From assembly GCA_014730255.1 (NCBI GenBank), contig WJIQ01000194.1:1-36394 (forward strand): a stretch of 36,394 nt of DNA, given 5' to 3'. The DNA comes from a bacterium. GTDB lineage: Bacteria; Krumholzibacteriota; Krumholzibacteriia; LZORAL124-64-63. Below, piece after piece: positions 13,001 through 20,809 of the stretch (its first letter is position 1; each line of letters opens with the position of its first letter). The notes beneath the pieces were generated by a model that searched no databases, was not told where the DNA came from, and saw nothing but the letters and a program-made list of their open reading frames with translations. A program made the translations under genes and the position numbers.

Positions 13001-13551
13001 ACGTCGTCGACGAAGACCTCGACCTCCGGGGCGTCGACCGGCCGCGGCGGGTAATAGGTGAACCCGTCCGGCAAGGTGCGCGAGGACGGGAACAAGAAGA
13101 ACCACTCGGGGTATCGGAATCGGGTGTAGAGTCCGGAGAAGCCGTTGGCCTCGACGACCTCGGTCTCGTCGTCGAGCTCGACGTTCATCCGCGACTCGAT
13201 CAGGTGACGCGCGGCGGTCGCGAACGTGGGCCGCTGCGCGCGGCGATGAGGATCGACCCCCTGACGCAGCAACCGTTCCCGCAGGATCATCCGCTCGACC
13301 CCCAGCAGCCGGGGGTCCCGCGTGGTACGCACGAAAGGATCGAGCCCGTAGAGGATCGGCGTGTCGTCGTTCGTGTCGTCGGCGGCGCCGACGAGCTGGT
13401 CGACCGCCGGCTGGGCCACGGCCACGGCGACCGGGTCGGGCGCGGCCAGGACAACGAGCGCGAGGCAGACCGCCACCGACGCGGCGGCCGGCGGCCCACC
13501 GGGTCGGCCCCGGCGCCGGGCCGGGCGTCTGGCGATCGCGCGCGTGGTCAA
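6997..13551 (-). CDS. sprA: Giant outer-membrane protein, SprA/Sov family (type IX secretion translocon-like)
   Basis: 2184 residues. In Bacteroidota SprA forms the very large beta-barrel translocon of the type IX secretion system; members there run about 2300-2500 residues. Visible features: signal peptide with AVA|Q cleavage at 46/47; SprA-type N-terminal segments (for example ISGRERIAIRGETTRSNNF, then GDVGLTLPGG); long alternating polar/hydrophobic beta-strand sequence with aromatic girdles; and a C-terminal ...EAEFVF ending in Phe, the usual BAM signal. Around residues 1786-1890 there is a charged, probably helical insert. The start is TTG at 13551, with GGGGAG 9 nt upstream. No other type IX gene lies in the window. 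Family membership is confident; whether it works as a secretion channel here is inferred. Confidence 0.85.
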   Translation of the reverse strand: MTTRAIARRPARRRGRPGGPPAAASVAVCLALVVLAAPDPVAVAVAQPAVDQLVGAADDTNDDTPILYGLDPFVRTTRDPRLLGVERMILRERLLRQGVDPHRRAQRPTFATAARHLIESRMNVELDDETEVVEANGFSGLYTRFRYPEWFFLFPSSRTLPDGFTYYPPRPVDAPEVEVFVDDVDAALARNWQVQSRLKVEDQLDVAGGGRSMDDEGLINFTIPIKLPRTLESIIGRGEKTQIRISGRERIAIRGETTRSNNFVASEQVQSQSWFPDLTMEQQLQVKLDGQIGEKIFLEVEHDSEAIGPEATKIRLAYRGDEDEIIQSIETGDVGLTLPGGQLLGYNSNQSGLFGIKVTGQLGPAAFTVVASKQKAESDSKSFNSSGGQQTDHPVLASDYLNNRFFRLDLPQNFYGLDHTEVGYEFPDVPGRSTASAIIDRNSIRVYQNMGGITPQTGDIQYVAAAIDTTGIWDPAHVADLSADLTNWNHAWVWRPLDFTSLELVGGDLVAIDLGREMLDSDILAVTYDVIDPVSREVLYEVGDQPEDDAEPGLVIDGQPYYRMKLLKPERTERFTFQYVLRNIYPLGGSNIDPQSFEMVIETTAPVDQPGQHDDSGYTYMNVFGLDVENEQGLEGADGLVDKHRTVLFDTANGLLKFPIDVPFPFAEAEDWYQQNALRASPEGGGYQWEWDGTRLEENLAPEIYDWQTLPQNYSQYGKFRLIPSHAAVSGTINLGASNIEEGSETVTLDGKTLERGVDYDIDYLFGEISIKGERAAELTADSNIQVTYQYAPFFGGGQSSLLGFNVAYDLGPESKLSTTWLYESNKIVGDKAKLGEEPSKTLVGNVNLSHTLRSQMLTDIANVFTLGRRERESTLQFRGEAAVSVPDPNTKDKVYVEDFEGAESSDLITLSRLGWYPASRPVHGAEGVFPGDPRLFDVTRRVDDIRWFLPENRVQRRYLNPELEGQERGETQPTLNLFMRHTEVGGWESGNWGGIMRGLSATGIDLSKSQFLELWINDDEPNPQARRGVLHIDFGIIDEDFAWPDTTGAGDRIYDTWQLEDLNRDQVFNQSTEDVGLDAWVRGQDVVREGVEYSADEGSLSDPRDPYPGINNTRGNNNEDSEDIDGNTRFDQENRFFSITIDLKDTEPLVDVARDYPDEDLGGTSWRKYRIRLTDALEVTDTSAPPDLSTIRHVRIWYEDDAPEADTVELQLSELSFLGSRWEREGIRKVGSEQILSQIEAPPPESFFIGEVNNKDNPLYHPPFPVREENGIPEKETSLVLDVNQLRPEHLVRITKQVSAQGDDYTRYNRMSWYWKASNSDAADLDVFMRVGADSLNYYEISTRFIDMPNRIDWRKVDIELSELTSIKNNEPDEDGVIHGEIADLKDGLTYDVRIVGRPDLRRVLRYYLGVANRTRRDITGQVWLNDIVLEGAKRDIGVAESIGLSLNLADALKVDFDWDRRDAEFHGLNQETGQGAVTEDWGVSTNFRLDDYIPLFGFNLPLSFSRRMSSSRPKYEINSDVEIFDEDRRNQLSSIEDRNTYSLRLSHRPSRNPISRFLIDPWNLSVNGSTTSRDSPTETSDASTLQGSLSYNVNIRGDHRLGDIPVLGSIPLVSGLAYLPSHIEGSASFTSNYRKSRRRDTQGNEFPATETETRPGTLSSRVEFRPLTFLSTDFSNRSSRDLLRRKEVAGINIGEENEYQQSLRVNITLPKATEMPEAKIYAPLRWLVRTANQKLRPDIQFDGSFTDQHDPGRLQPGDPPDLKSVGNSASWRVGGSLPLGDVFDAVIPERRRTGDEQAALIAEQERLMQQARGDVEGQFDPGQIPGWEDMTPDQQQEAKEEWLLEQAELRLEEERRRSGEDGPSAGGGFSARDLVEPLFEMLRELDPVKINYSDQRSSGYGRLVGQEVPLAYRFGFDMTPDFPDTSYDVLRREASQDLSISTATRVSRDIKLDVKYALRESHRIANEQETWSYSQTWPDAKLNVAGIEDWGLFGGDPDDRDAGWFQTSTLTLSYKYTKDVLNFTRSTHDPRRSTNISPQWNMTFHSGMSLNLNGNWSKETQSASGVLTTSDRFRVGVQLKHQISAQRFLAQLGLYRPGNQPSIDMTVDLSYSESSQLRESPNSQFEPEPTGTNTISFQPRFSYNISRNLSGAFSVNFSRNKNIGTDVVTTTIGLGLEAEFVF

Positions 13552-13782
13552 CCCTCGACACTCCCCGTCGATTCATTAACATTGGCTCCGCTCGTGGCGG
13601 AGCCACGGTCCCGCTCCGTCCTCGGTAGAGGTCGACCTGGCTCCGGGACAGGACGCGGTGGTCCGGCGCGTTCCACGCCGCCACGTCGTCCGGCCACCCC
13701 GGCGCGGAGCAGCCGGCCGGAGCCGTCCGGGTCGTTCGTCTCGCCCGGAGGAATGTAGCCCGACACGTTCGGGCCAACCAGG
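13552..13782. other. Divergent intergenic region between sprA and lptF
   Basis: 231 bp from which both transcripts must start. It holds a hairpin in the sprA leader (13584-13604) and an AT-rich patch (ATTCATTAACATTGG) close to sprA. I could not find a convincing -35/-10 pair for either gene, so the promoters may be of another class or poorly conserved. No open frame here has coding character. Confidence 0.4.
13584..13604 (-). other. Perfect hairpin in the predicted sprA leader
   Basis: GGCTCCGC pairs with GCGGAGCC (8 bp) around a 5-nt loop, about 33 nt upstream of the sprA TTG. It has no T-run. It could be an operator palindrome, a leader RNA structure or a stabiliser. Role unknown. Confidence 0.4.
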
Positions 13783-15183
13783 ATGGATTCGCGGATGCGG
13801 TTGCTGGACAGGCACTTGCTGCGAGCGGCGGTGGGGCCCTTCTTCTTCGGCCTGTTCACCATCACCTTTCTGCTCATGATCGATGTCCTGTACCGGTACG
13901 TCGACATGTTCGTCAGCAAGGGCGTGCCGTTCCTGGTGGCCACCAAGGTCCTGATCCTGAGCCTGGGCTTCACGCTTGCATTATCCGTTCCAATGTCGGT
14001 GCTCATCGCGGTGCTCATGGCCGTGGGCCAACTCGCTGGCGACAATGAAATTACAGCGATGAAAGCGAGCGGGGTGAGCCTCTGGTCGGTGCTGCGGCCG
14101 CTGCTGCTGGGCGCCACCCTGATCGGCGGCGGGCTGGTGGCGTTCAATCACTACGTCTACCCCGAGAGCAACCACACGCTCGTCAACCTGCTCTACGACA
14201 TCCGGCGCTCGCGGCCGATGCTCGACATCCGCGAACAGATGTTCACCGACCTGGGCAACGGCACCACCATCTACGTCGCCACCAAGGACGATCAGACCGG
14301 GCGCATCGCCGACGTCTCGATCATCGAGAAGGACCGCGACGACGGCCTGGGGCCGCGGATGACGACCGCCGAATGGGGCCGGATCGTCACCGACGAGCGC
14401 TCGAACACCATGCTGCTGGAGCTGCACGACGGCGAGATCCACGACATGCCCGATCCCGAGCAGCCCGAGAAGTACCAGGTCACCCGCTTCCGGCGGCACG
14501 ACCTGCGCATGGAGGACATGGGCCGGGAGATGGGCAAGACCGACCGCAAGACCCGCGGCGACCGGGAGATGAACCTCCACGACCTGCGGCAGGCGGCCCG
14601 GCGGCAGCTCGACCGGCGGGTCGAGACCCACCAGCACGTGGAGAACCTCCACGCCGGCGTGATCCACTGGCAGACCGACCTGCTGGATCCGGAGCAGCGC
14701 CGCGCCCAGCTGCGCGACGAGCCGGGCAACGCCGCCGAGCGCCGCTCGCGCCTGACCGCCACCCGGCGCAAGATCGACCACGCCGCGAACCAGTCCCGGG
14801 CGCAGGCGACGGTGGTCGAATCGCACCTGCGGCGGGCCAACAAGTACCTGGTCGAGTACCACAAGAAGCTGGCGATCCCCTTCGCCTGCCTGGTCTTCAC
14901 CCTCATCGGCGTGCCCATGGCCGTGACCACCAGCCGCAGCGGCAAGAGCGTGTCGATCTCCCTCGCGCTGGGGGTCTTCCTGCTCTACTACCTGTGCCTG
15001 GTCGGCGGGGAGAAGATGTCCGACCGGGGCCTGCTCGCCCCCTGGATCTCCATGTGGTCGGGCAACCTGCTGCTGCTGGTGATCGGCATCCCCCTGTTCC
15101 TGCGCAGCATCCGCGAGACGTCCTACCTGTCCCTGCGCTGGCCGCGGCCGGTGCGGCGGCTGCTGCGGATGGCCCCCGCATGA
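13783..15183 (+). CDS. lptF: LPS export ABC permease LptF (YjgP/YjgQ family) with a long insert
   Basis: Inner-membrane half of the LptB2FG machine that extracts LPS into the Lpt bridge. 466 residues: N-terminal membrane helices (FFFGLFTITFLLMIDVLYRYVDMFV), the family segment GDNEITAMKASGVS, a periplasmic beta-jellyroll, and C-terminal helices (LAIPFACLVFTLIGVPMAV). Family members are often 350-400 residues; here residues about 262-355 form an Arg/Gln/His-rich, probably coiled-coil insert before the last helices. The start could be this ATG or the ATG 12 nt later (MRLLDRHLL); an AGGA lies 11 nt before the latter. Its stop overlaps lptG by 4 bp. Identity firm by sequence and pairing with lptG. 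Confidence 0.92.
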   Translation: MDSRMRLLDRHLLRAAVGPFFFGLFTITFLLMIDVLYRYVDMFVSKGVPFLVATKVLILSLGFTLALSVPMSVLIAVLMAVGQLAGDNEITAMKASGVSLWSVLRPLLLGATLIGGGLVAFNHYVYPESNHTLVNLLYDIRRSRPMLDIREQMFTDLGNGTTIYVATKDDQTGRIADVSIIEKDRDDGLGPRMTTAEWGRIVTDERSNTMLLELHDGEIHDMPDPEQPEKYQVTRFRRHDLRMEDMGREMGKTDRKTRGDREMNLHDLRQAARRQLDRRVETHQHVENLHAGVIHWQTDLLDPEQRRAQLRDEPGNAAERRSRLTATRRKIDHAANQSRAQATVVESHLRRANKYLVEYHKKLAIPFACLVFTLIGVPMAVTTSRSGKSVSISLALGVFLLYYLCLVGGEKMSDRGLLAPWISMWSGNLLLLVIGIPLFLRSIRETSYLSLRWPRPVRRLLRMAPA

Positions 15184-16253
15184 GGATCCACGAGCGTCTG
15201 ATCCTCGGCACGTTCCTGCGTTACCTGATGCAGACGCTCGTCGGCGCCATCGTCCTGTTCACCCTGGTCGACCTCTTCGACCATCTCGGCAACCTCCTGG
15301 ACAACCACGCGACCCTGATGCAGACGGTCCGCTACTACGTCTACAAGGGGCCGTGGATCATCGATCAGGTCCTGCCCATCGCCACGTTGATGGCCACCCT
15401 CTTCACCGTCGGCACCATGGCACGGTACCTGGAACTCGGGGCCCTGTTCGCGAGCGGGCTATCGCTCGCGCGCATCGGTCGGCCCCTGCTGGTGGCCGGC
15501 CTCGTGCTCACCCTCTTCGCGCTGGGCTGGCGCGAATACGTCCTGCCGGAGGCCAACGTGCGCAAGTGGCGGGTCTGGGAGGTGGAGATCCACGACCAGA
15601 GCGAGACCCTGCGACCGACGCGCAAGATCGCCGTCACCGGCCCCGACGGGCGGCTCTACTACGCCGAGAAGTACGACCCCAACCGGCAGGAGATCTCCGG
15701 CCTGCGCGTCCTGTCGCGGCAGGACGCCGAGGTCCAGGAGCGGATCGACGCCGCGCGCGCGGAGTGGGACGGCTCGTGCTGGATCCTGCACGACGGTACG
15801 CACCGGGCGTTCACCGACCAGGGCGAGCGGTTGACCCGTTTCGACGTGCGCCGTGCGTCCGACCTGTCGATCACGCCCGACGGCCTCTATCACACGCGCG
15901 TCCGGCAGGAGAACATGAACATCCGCCAGCTCCTGCGGCACCGGGACCTCGTCCGGCAGATCGGCGGCGATCCCACCGGCATCGACGTGGACATCCAGTT
16001 CCAGCTGGCCTTCCCGCTGGTGAATCTGATCGTCGTGGCCCTCGGGCTGGTCCTGGCCTCCGGGCCGCGCAAGACCACCATCGCCAGCGGCTTCGGGCTG
16101 ACCCTGCTGATCGGGTTCGGCTACTACCTGCTGATGATGTTCGGGCGTTCGCTGGGCCACAGCGGCCTGTTGCCGCCCGTCGTGGCCGGCTGGGCGGGCA
16201 ACGGCCTCTACGCGCTGATGACGTGGGCGCTGTGGGCCCACGCGCGGCGCTGA
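15180..16253 (+). CDS. lptG: LPS export ABC permease LptG
   Basis: Partner permease of LptF. 357 residues of usual length, starting MRIHERLILGTFLRYLMQTL. N-terminal helices include VLFTLVDLFDHLGNL; the conserved stretch ARYLELGALFASGLS follows. After the periplasmic domain come closing helices (FPLVNLIVVALGLVLASG, GFGLTLLIGFGYYLLMMFG). The start is the ATG inside an ATGA overlap with the lptF stop; the ORF-track frame that begins at 14373 is extended into lptF and should be trimmed. The ATPase LptB and the LptC lipoprotein are encoded 12-13 kb away on the other strand. A hairpin plus TTTT just after the stop probably ends the lptFG transcript. Confidence 0.93.
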   Translation: MRIHERLILGTFLRYLMQTLVGAIVLFTLVDLFDHLGNLLDNHATLMQTVRYYVYKGPWIIDQVLPIATLMATLFTVGTMARYLELGALFASGLSLARIGRPLLVAGLVLTLFALGWREYVLPEANVRKWRVWEVEIHDQSETLRPTRKIAVTGPDGRLYYAEKYDPNRQEISGLRVLSRQDAEVQERIDAARAEWDGSCWILHDGTHRAFTDQGERLTRFDVRRASDLSITPDGLYHTRVRQENMNIRQLLRHRDLVRQIGGDPTGIDVDIQFQLAFPLVNLIVVALGLVLASGPRKTTIASGFGLTLLIGFGYYLLMMFGRSLGHSGLLPPVVAGWAGNGLYALMTWALWAHARR

Positions 16254-16257
16254 TCCG

Positions 16258-16276
16258 GCCCCGCGCGCGGGCTTTT
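16258..16276 (+). terminator. Probable intrinsic terminator of lptFG
   Basis: Five bases past the lptG stop, a GC palindrome (CCCGCGCGCGGG) is followed by CTTTT. The stem is short (4-6 bp depending on loop size) and the T-run is four long, so it is a modest terminator. A separate promoter for the next gene starts 12 nt beyond. Confidence 0.5.
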
Positions 16277-16287
16277 CCCTGGACTCC

Positions 16288-16316
16288 TTGCCCGGCGCGA
16301 TCTAGCTTTTTACATT
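16288..16316 (+). promoter_or_regulatory. Promoter for the PKD lipoprotein gene
   Basis: TTGCCC (16288-16293), 17-nt spacer, TACATT (16311-16316). The -35 hexamer and spacing are the same as at the rimP promoter (TTGCCC-17-TATATT). It sits in an AT-rich patch about 92 nt upstream of the ATG. Pattern seen directly; activity inferred. Confidence 0.5.
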
Positions 16317-16407
16317 GATTCAGCCGTCCGTATGGCAACGACGGTCGAGCGCCCGCGCCCGCCCCGGCGTGGTCGGTCGTCACCTCACGCGGAGCCGGAG
16401 TCACCCA

Positions 16408-17505
16408 ATGAGAAGATTAGTCGGCATCCTGTTCGTGGTCACCCTGGTCGTCGGCCTGTTCGCGGGCTGCGGCGAGGACGCCGCCAAGCCGAAGATCACG
16501 CAGTTGCACGCCAGCGAGAGCTGCGGCGTCGCCCCCCTGCGGGTCGACTTCCGCGGCGACGCGACCGCCGGCGAACCCCTCGACGACCCGACCGGCGCCA
16601 ACAACTGGCTGGAGTTCACGTGGGACTTCGGCGACGGCACGGTCATCGAGGGCGGCACCTCCGTCGCGTACCACGAGTACCTCGAGCCGGGCATGTACGT
16701 CGTGACCCTGACCGCCGAGGACAACAACGGCGACCGCGCCTCGCGGAGCGAGACCATCGAGGTCCGCGCCGACAGCCTGACCATCGACGCGTACGTCCTG
16801 CTCAACGACGAGCCGGTGACCGAGGTGCCGACCTGCGCGCCGCTGGACATGGGCGTGACGGCCGAGTCCTGCGACTTCGACCCCGTGGTCGACAGCTACG
16901 AGCGCTTCACCTTCCGCTGGTCGGTGGCCGACACCGTCTACACCGCGCCGTTCTCCCGGCACTTCTTCGGCAGCGAGGACGTCGGCGAGCAGACAGTGGG
17001 CCTGCTGCTGGAGGACCCCGCCCGCTCGATCACCCGCCGCGACTCGGTGAGCGTGTCCGTGGTCGAGAGCGAGGGCGCCGACCTGTCGCTCGACGCCGAC
17101 TGGCTGCTCTCGCCGCAGGGCACCGAGGACGTCGTCCTGATGCGCGACGTGCCGTCGTTCAGCGACACCCTGACCTACACGATCCGCCTGGCCAACGACG
17201 GGCCCGACCAGGCCTACCAGGTCGAGGTCGTCGGCGAGGTCGACGACAACAACCGCCTTTTCTTCCACGAGGCGAACGCCTCGCACGGGTCGTTCGTGTT
17301 CGTCGAGGACGACGACCAGTGGACGTGGTTCGTCGAGGCCCTGCCCGCCGGCGACGTCGCCACCCTGGACGTGACGATCTTCCTGGAGCAGGGCAACGCC
17401 GGCAACCGGTACTTCTTCCCGGCGGCCATCACGCCGTACGACTGCGACCCGGACGACGACGACCTCGAGGTCGAACCGATCCTCGAGCTGGTCACCGTGC
17501 CCTGA
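16408..17505 (+). CDS. PKD-domain lipoprotein, function unknown
   Basis: 365 residues. The N-terminus is a lipoprotein signal: MRRLVGILFVVTLVVGLFAGC, with Cys21 as the lipidation site (Phe at -3 is slightly off consensus). Next is a PKD-like domain with the hallmark WDFGDGT near residue 71 and YHEYLEPGMYVVTLTAEDNNG. A middle beta region follows, then a DUF11-like repeat near 240-320 (LTYTIRLANDGPDQAYQVEV). The protein is rich in Asp/Glu and probably lies at the cell surface or outer membrane, with a binding or scaffold role; no catalytic motif or type IX C-terminal sorting domain is evident. The start is chosen at the ATG with CCGGAG 7 nt upstream and the signal peptide right behind it. It appears to be a single-gene transcript. 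Confidence 0.8.
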   Translation: MRRLVGILFVVTLVVGLFAGCGEDAAKPKITQLHASESCGVAPLRVDFRGDATAGEPLDDPTGANNWLEFTWDFGDGTVIEGGTSVAYHEYLEPGMYVVTLTAEDNNGDRASRSETIEVRADSLTIDAYVLLNDEPVTEVPTCAPLDMGVTAESCDFDPVVDSYERFTFRWSVADTVYTAPFSRHFFGSEDVGEQTVGLLLEDPARSITRRDSVSVSVVESEGADLSLDADWLLSPQGTEDVVLMRDVPSFSDTLTYTIRLANDGPDQAYQVEVVGEVDDNNRLFFHEANASHGSFVFVEDDDQWTWFVEALPAGDVATLDVTIFLEQGNAGNRYFFPAAITPYDCDPDDDDLEVEPILELVTVP

Positions 17506-17533
17506 CCCGCGAGCCGACGACGTCAACGACACG

Positions 17534-17567
17534 GCGAGCCCCCGCCGACCCACCGGCGGGGGCTCGC
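17534..17567. terminator. Strong hairpin between convergent genes (bidirectional terminator-like)
   Basis: A perfect 14-bp inverted repeat, GCGAGCCCCCGCCG and its complement, with a 6-nt loop, sits midway between the lipoprotein stop (17505) and the metK stop (17602). No T-run follows on either strand. Position and strength suggest it ends both converging transcripts. Confidence 0.7.
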
Positions 17568-17601
17568 TCGTATCCGGCGACGGTATGCCCGGATCGTGGC
17601 T

Positions 17602-18743
<1,142 letters not shown>

Positions 18744-18747
<4 letters not shown>

Positions 18748-19712
18748 GGTTGCTCCTTGAGGGATAGTTCGCAGTGATCGCCGATATCGATGGTGCCGGC
18801 GACTCCGACCAGCCGGCAATGCTCCCCGACGAGGCTAGCCTGGAGCCGGCAGTTCCGCAACTCGCTACCTGCGCCGATCACCGCGTCGGCGATCTCGCAG
18901 CGCTCGATCACGACGTCCGGACCGACGCTCACGTGGGGTCCGAGGCGGGACTCGACCACCCGCGCCGTCGGGTGGATCCGGACCGGCCCGTGCCCGGTCG
19001 CGGTCCCGTCGCGGTCGAGCAGGAGGCGGTTGGTGGCCAGCCAGGTCTCGCGCTCGCCGCAGTCGTACCAGTCGACCACCGTCTCGGTCCGGAACCGGTG
19101 GCCACGCTCGAGCATGACCTGCAGGCCGTCGGACAGCTGGTACTCGCCGTGGCGCCGTCGGCCCTCCTGGATCACGGTCTGCATGGCGTCGAACAGGGCG
19201 GCGCCGTCGCGGAACAGGTAGACGCCGACGATGGCCAGGTCGCTCGGCGGCTCCGCGGCCTTCTCGACGAATCCGGTCACCCGATCGCCGTCCTTGACCA
19301 CGACCCCGAAGCGGCGGGCATCGGCGACCTCGCGCACGCCGATCAGGTTGTCCGGGCAGGCGAGCAGCACCCGGTGATCGGCCTTGACGATCGTGTCGCC
19401 GAGGATGCAGAAGAACGACGCGTTGCCGATGGCTTCGCGGGCGGTCCACACGGCGTGCCCGAGGCCGAGCCGCTCGGTCTGCTCGACGTACGTGATGTCC
19501 AGACCGGGCCGCTCGCGGTCGAACCACCTTCGCACCGCCTCGCCGTGATGGCCGACGACGAGCACGAAGCCGTCGATCCCGGCGGCGGCGCAGTCGTCGA
19601 CGATGTGGGCCAGGATCGGCCGGCCCGCCACCGGGAGCAGCGCCTTGGGCCTGGTCAGCGTGTGGGGTCGCAGTCGCTTGCCGACACCGGCCGCGGGAAT
19701 GACCGCCTTCAT
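18744..19712 (-). CDS. Sugar-1-phosphate nucleotidyltransferase with C-terminal left-handed beta-helix
   Basis: Forms an NDP-sugar from NTP and a sugar-1-phosphate. 322 residues. The N-terminal Rossmann-like domain opens with [22 protein letters not shown], the nucleotidyltransferase signature; ERLGLGHAV and CILGDTI follow. From about residue 245 there are hexapeptide-repeat strands ([20 protein letters not shown]...) of a short beta-helix. The closest families are long-form glucose-1-phosphate thymidylyltransferases and UTP-type enzymes; the nucleotide and sugar cannot be told from sequence. Its start is ATG 19712, 35 nt after the PGI/PMI gene, which could supply the hexose phosphate. Family confident, substrate open. 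Confidence 0.85.
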
Positions 19713-19747
19713 CCGGGATGGTCCTCCGCTGCTGCCGGCGCCGCGCG

Positions 19748-20809
19748 TCAGCGCCCCGCCAGACGGGATTTCAGGGTATCGATGCGGGCGATGGGCACGG
19801 GGTCGACCCCGCGCCTGGCGGCGAGGTGGGCGCTCACCCGGTCGCCGAAGAGGATCAGGCCCAGGACGCGCGCGAGGCGGGACTCGCCGTACGCCCAGAT
19901 CCGATGGGTGACCGCGAACTGCGCGCCGAGCAGCTCGGTGGCGACCTCGGCGCCGGCCAGGGTCGCCGCGTCGGCGTCGCCGCCGTGCAGGACGATCAGC
20001 GCGAAGCCGGCCGCCTGGCGCGCGGTGAGGTCCCAGCCGACGATCTCGTTGTGGTTGAGCTCGGGGTATTCGGCGTGGTGGCCGGGCGCCTTGGCGTTCT
20101 CGTTGAGCTGGGCGAGCAGCCGGCGGCCGGCCCCGTGGGCCTCGGCGCCGGCGGTGTGGATCACGGTCAGCCGGTCCTCGAGCGTGACGGCGAGCTCCCG
20201 CGCGGCGGCGTCGCCGACGGGTGCGCCGTCGGGCGCGAAGCGCACCAGGTGACCGGCGTCGACCTGCGCGCAGGCCGCCTCGATCTCTCCAGTCGGGTCG
20301 GGCAGGAGTCCGAGCGCGGCCAGCAGGTGCAGCTGCGCACCGAGGCTGTAGCCCAGGGCCGTGCGCGGCGGCTGGCCACCGGGCATCTGCACGGCCGGGA
20401 AACCGCCGCCGCCCGCCTCGCCACGGGCGAGCGCGAGCAGGCGCCCCCCGCTGGTGACGGCCGCGATCCGGCAGCCCCTCGCCCGTGCCGCCTCGACGGC
20501 GTCGAGCGTCTCGGCGGTCTGCCCGCTGTAGCTGCAGGCGACCACCAGGGTCTGCGGGCCCACCCACTCCGGCAGGCCCGGTCGGCGATGCACGAGGACC
20601 GGGACGGTCAGCGGAGGCCAGCCGTCGGCGAGCAGGCTGCCGGCCATGGCCGACCCTCCCATGCCGCAGACCAGGACCTGAGCCGGCGGGGTCGCGAGCG
20701 GCGCGACGTCCGCGAGGCCGGGCAGACCCCCGCTTCGCCGCAACTGGTCCGGCAGGCCGTCGATCCAGCGGGCCATCCGCTCCTGGCCCTCACGCGAGGG
20801 GTCGGTCAT
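19748..20809 (-). CDS. Bifunctional phosphoglucose/phosphomannose isomerase (SIS family)
   Basis: Interconverts glucose-6-P or mannose-6-P with fructose-6-P. 353 residues with two SIS domains. The first has VLVCGMGGSAMAG (47-58) and the SYSGQT phosphate loop (93-98). The second carries the family signature LNENAKAPGHHAEYPELNHNEIVGW, including the Glu and His used in catalysis in the archaeal/bacterial PGI/PMI class. Starts at ATG 20809 inside an ATGA overlap with ptsI; the longer ORF-track version runs into ptsI and is wrong. Its place directly after the PTS genes fits a role in using a hexose-6-phosphate made by mannose-type uptake. Dual specificity is inferred from family. Confidence 0.88.
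   Translation of the reverse strand: MTDPSREGQERMARWIDGLPDQLRRSGGLPGLADVAPLATPPAQVLVCGMGGSAMAGSLLADGWPPLTVPVLVHRRPGLPEWVGPQTLVVACSYSGQTAETLDAVEAARARGCRIAAVTSGGRLLALARGEAGGGGFPAVQMPGGQPPRTALGYSLGAQLHLLAALGLLPDPTGEIEAACAQVDAGHLVRFAPDGAPVGDAAARELAVTLEDRLTVIHTAGAEAHGAGRRLLAQLNENAKAPGHHAEYPELNHNEIVGWDLTARQAAGFALIVLHGGDADAATLAGAEVATELLGAQFAVTHRIWAYGESRLARVLGLILFGDRVSAHLAARRGVDPVPIARIDTLKSRLAGR

Noticed and set aside
10456-13758. 1100-residue plus-strand ORF opposite sprA
   Set aside because: Antisense shadow of sprA produced by GC-rich third positions; low-complexity Val/Ala/Asp/Arg composition and no domain.
9641-13777. 1378-residue minus-strand ORF overlapping sprA in another frame
   Set aside because: Arg/Gly/Pro-rich out-of-frame translation of sprA; not protein-like.
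14373-15179. Extended N-terminus of lptG
   Set aside because: This part of the frame lies inside lptF and translates to Arg/Pro/Ala-rich nonsense; lptG starts at the ATGA overlap.
18748-18819. SAM riboswitch or leader upstream of metK
   Set aside because: metK overlaps the nucleotidyltransferase gene by 4 bp, so this stretch is coding and leaves no leader.
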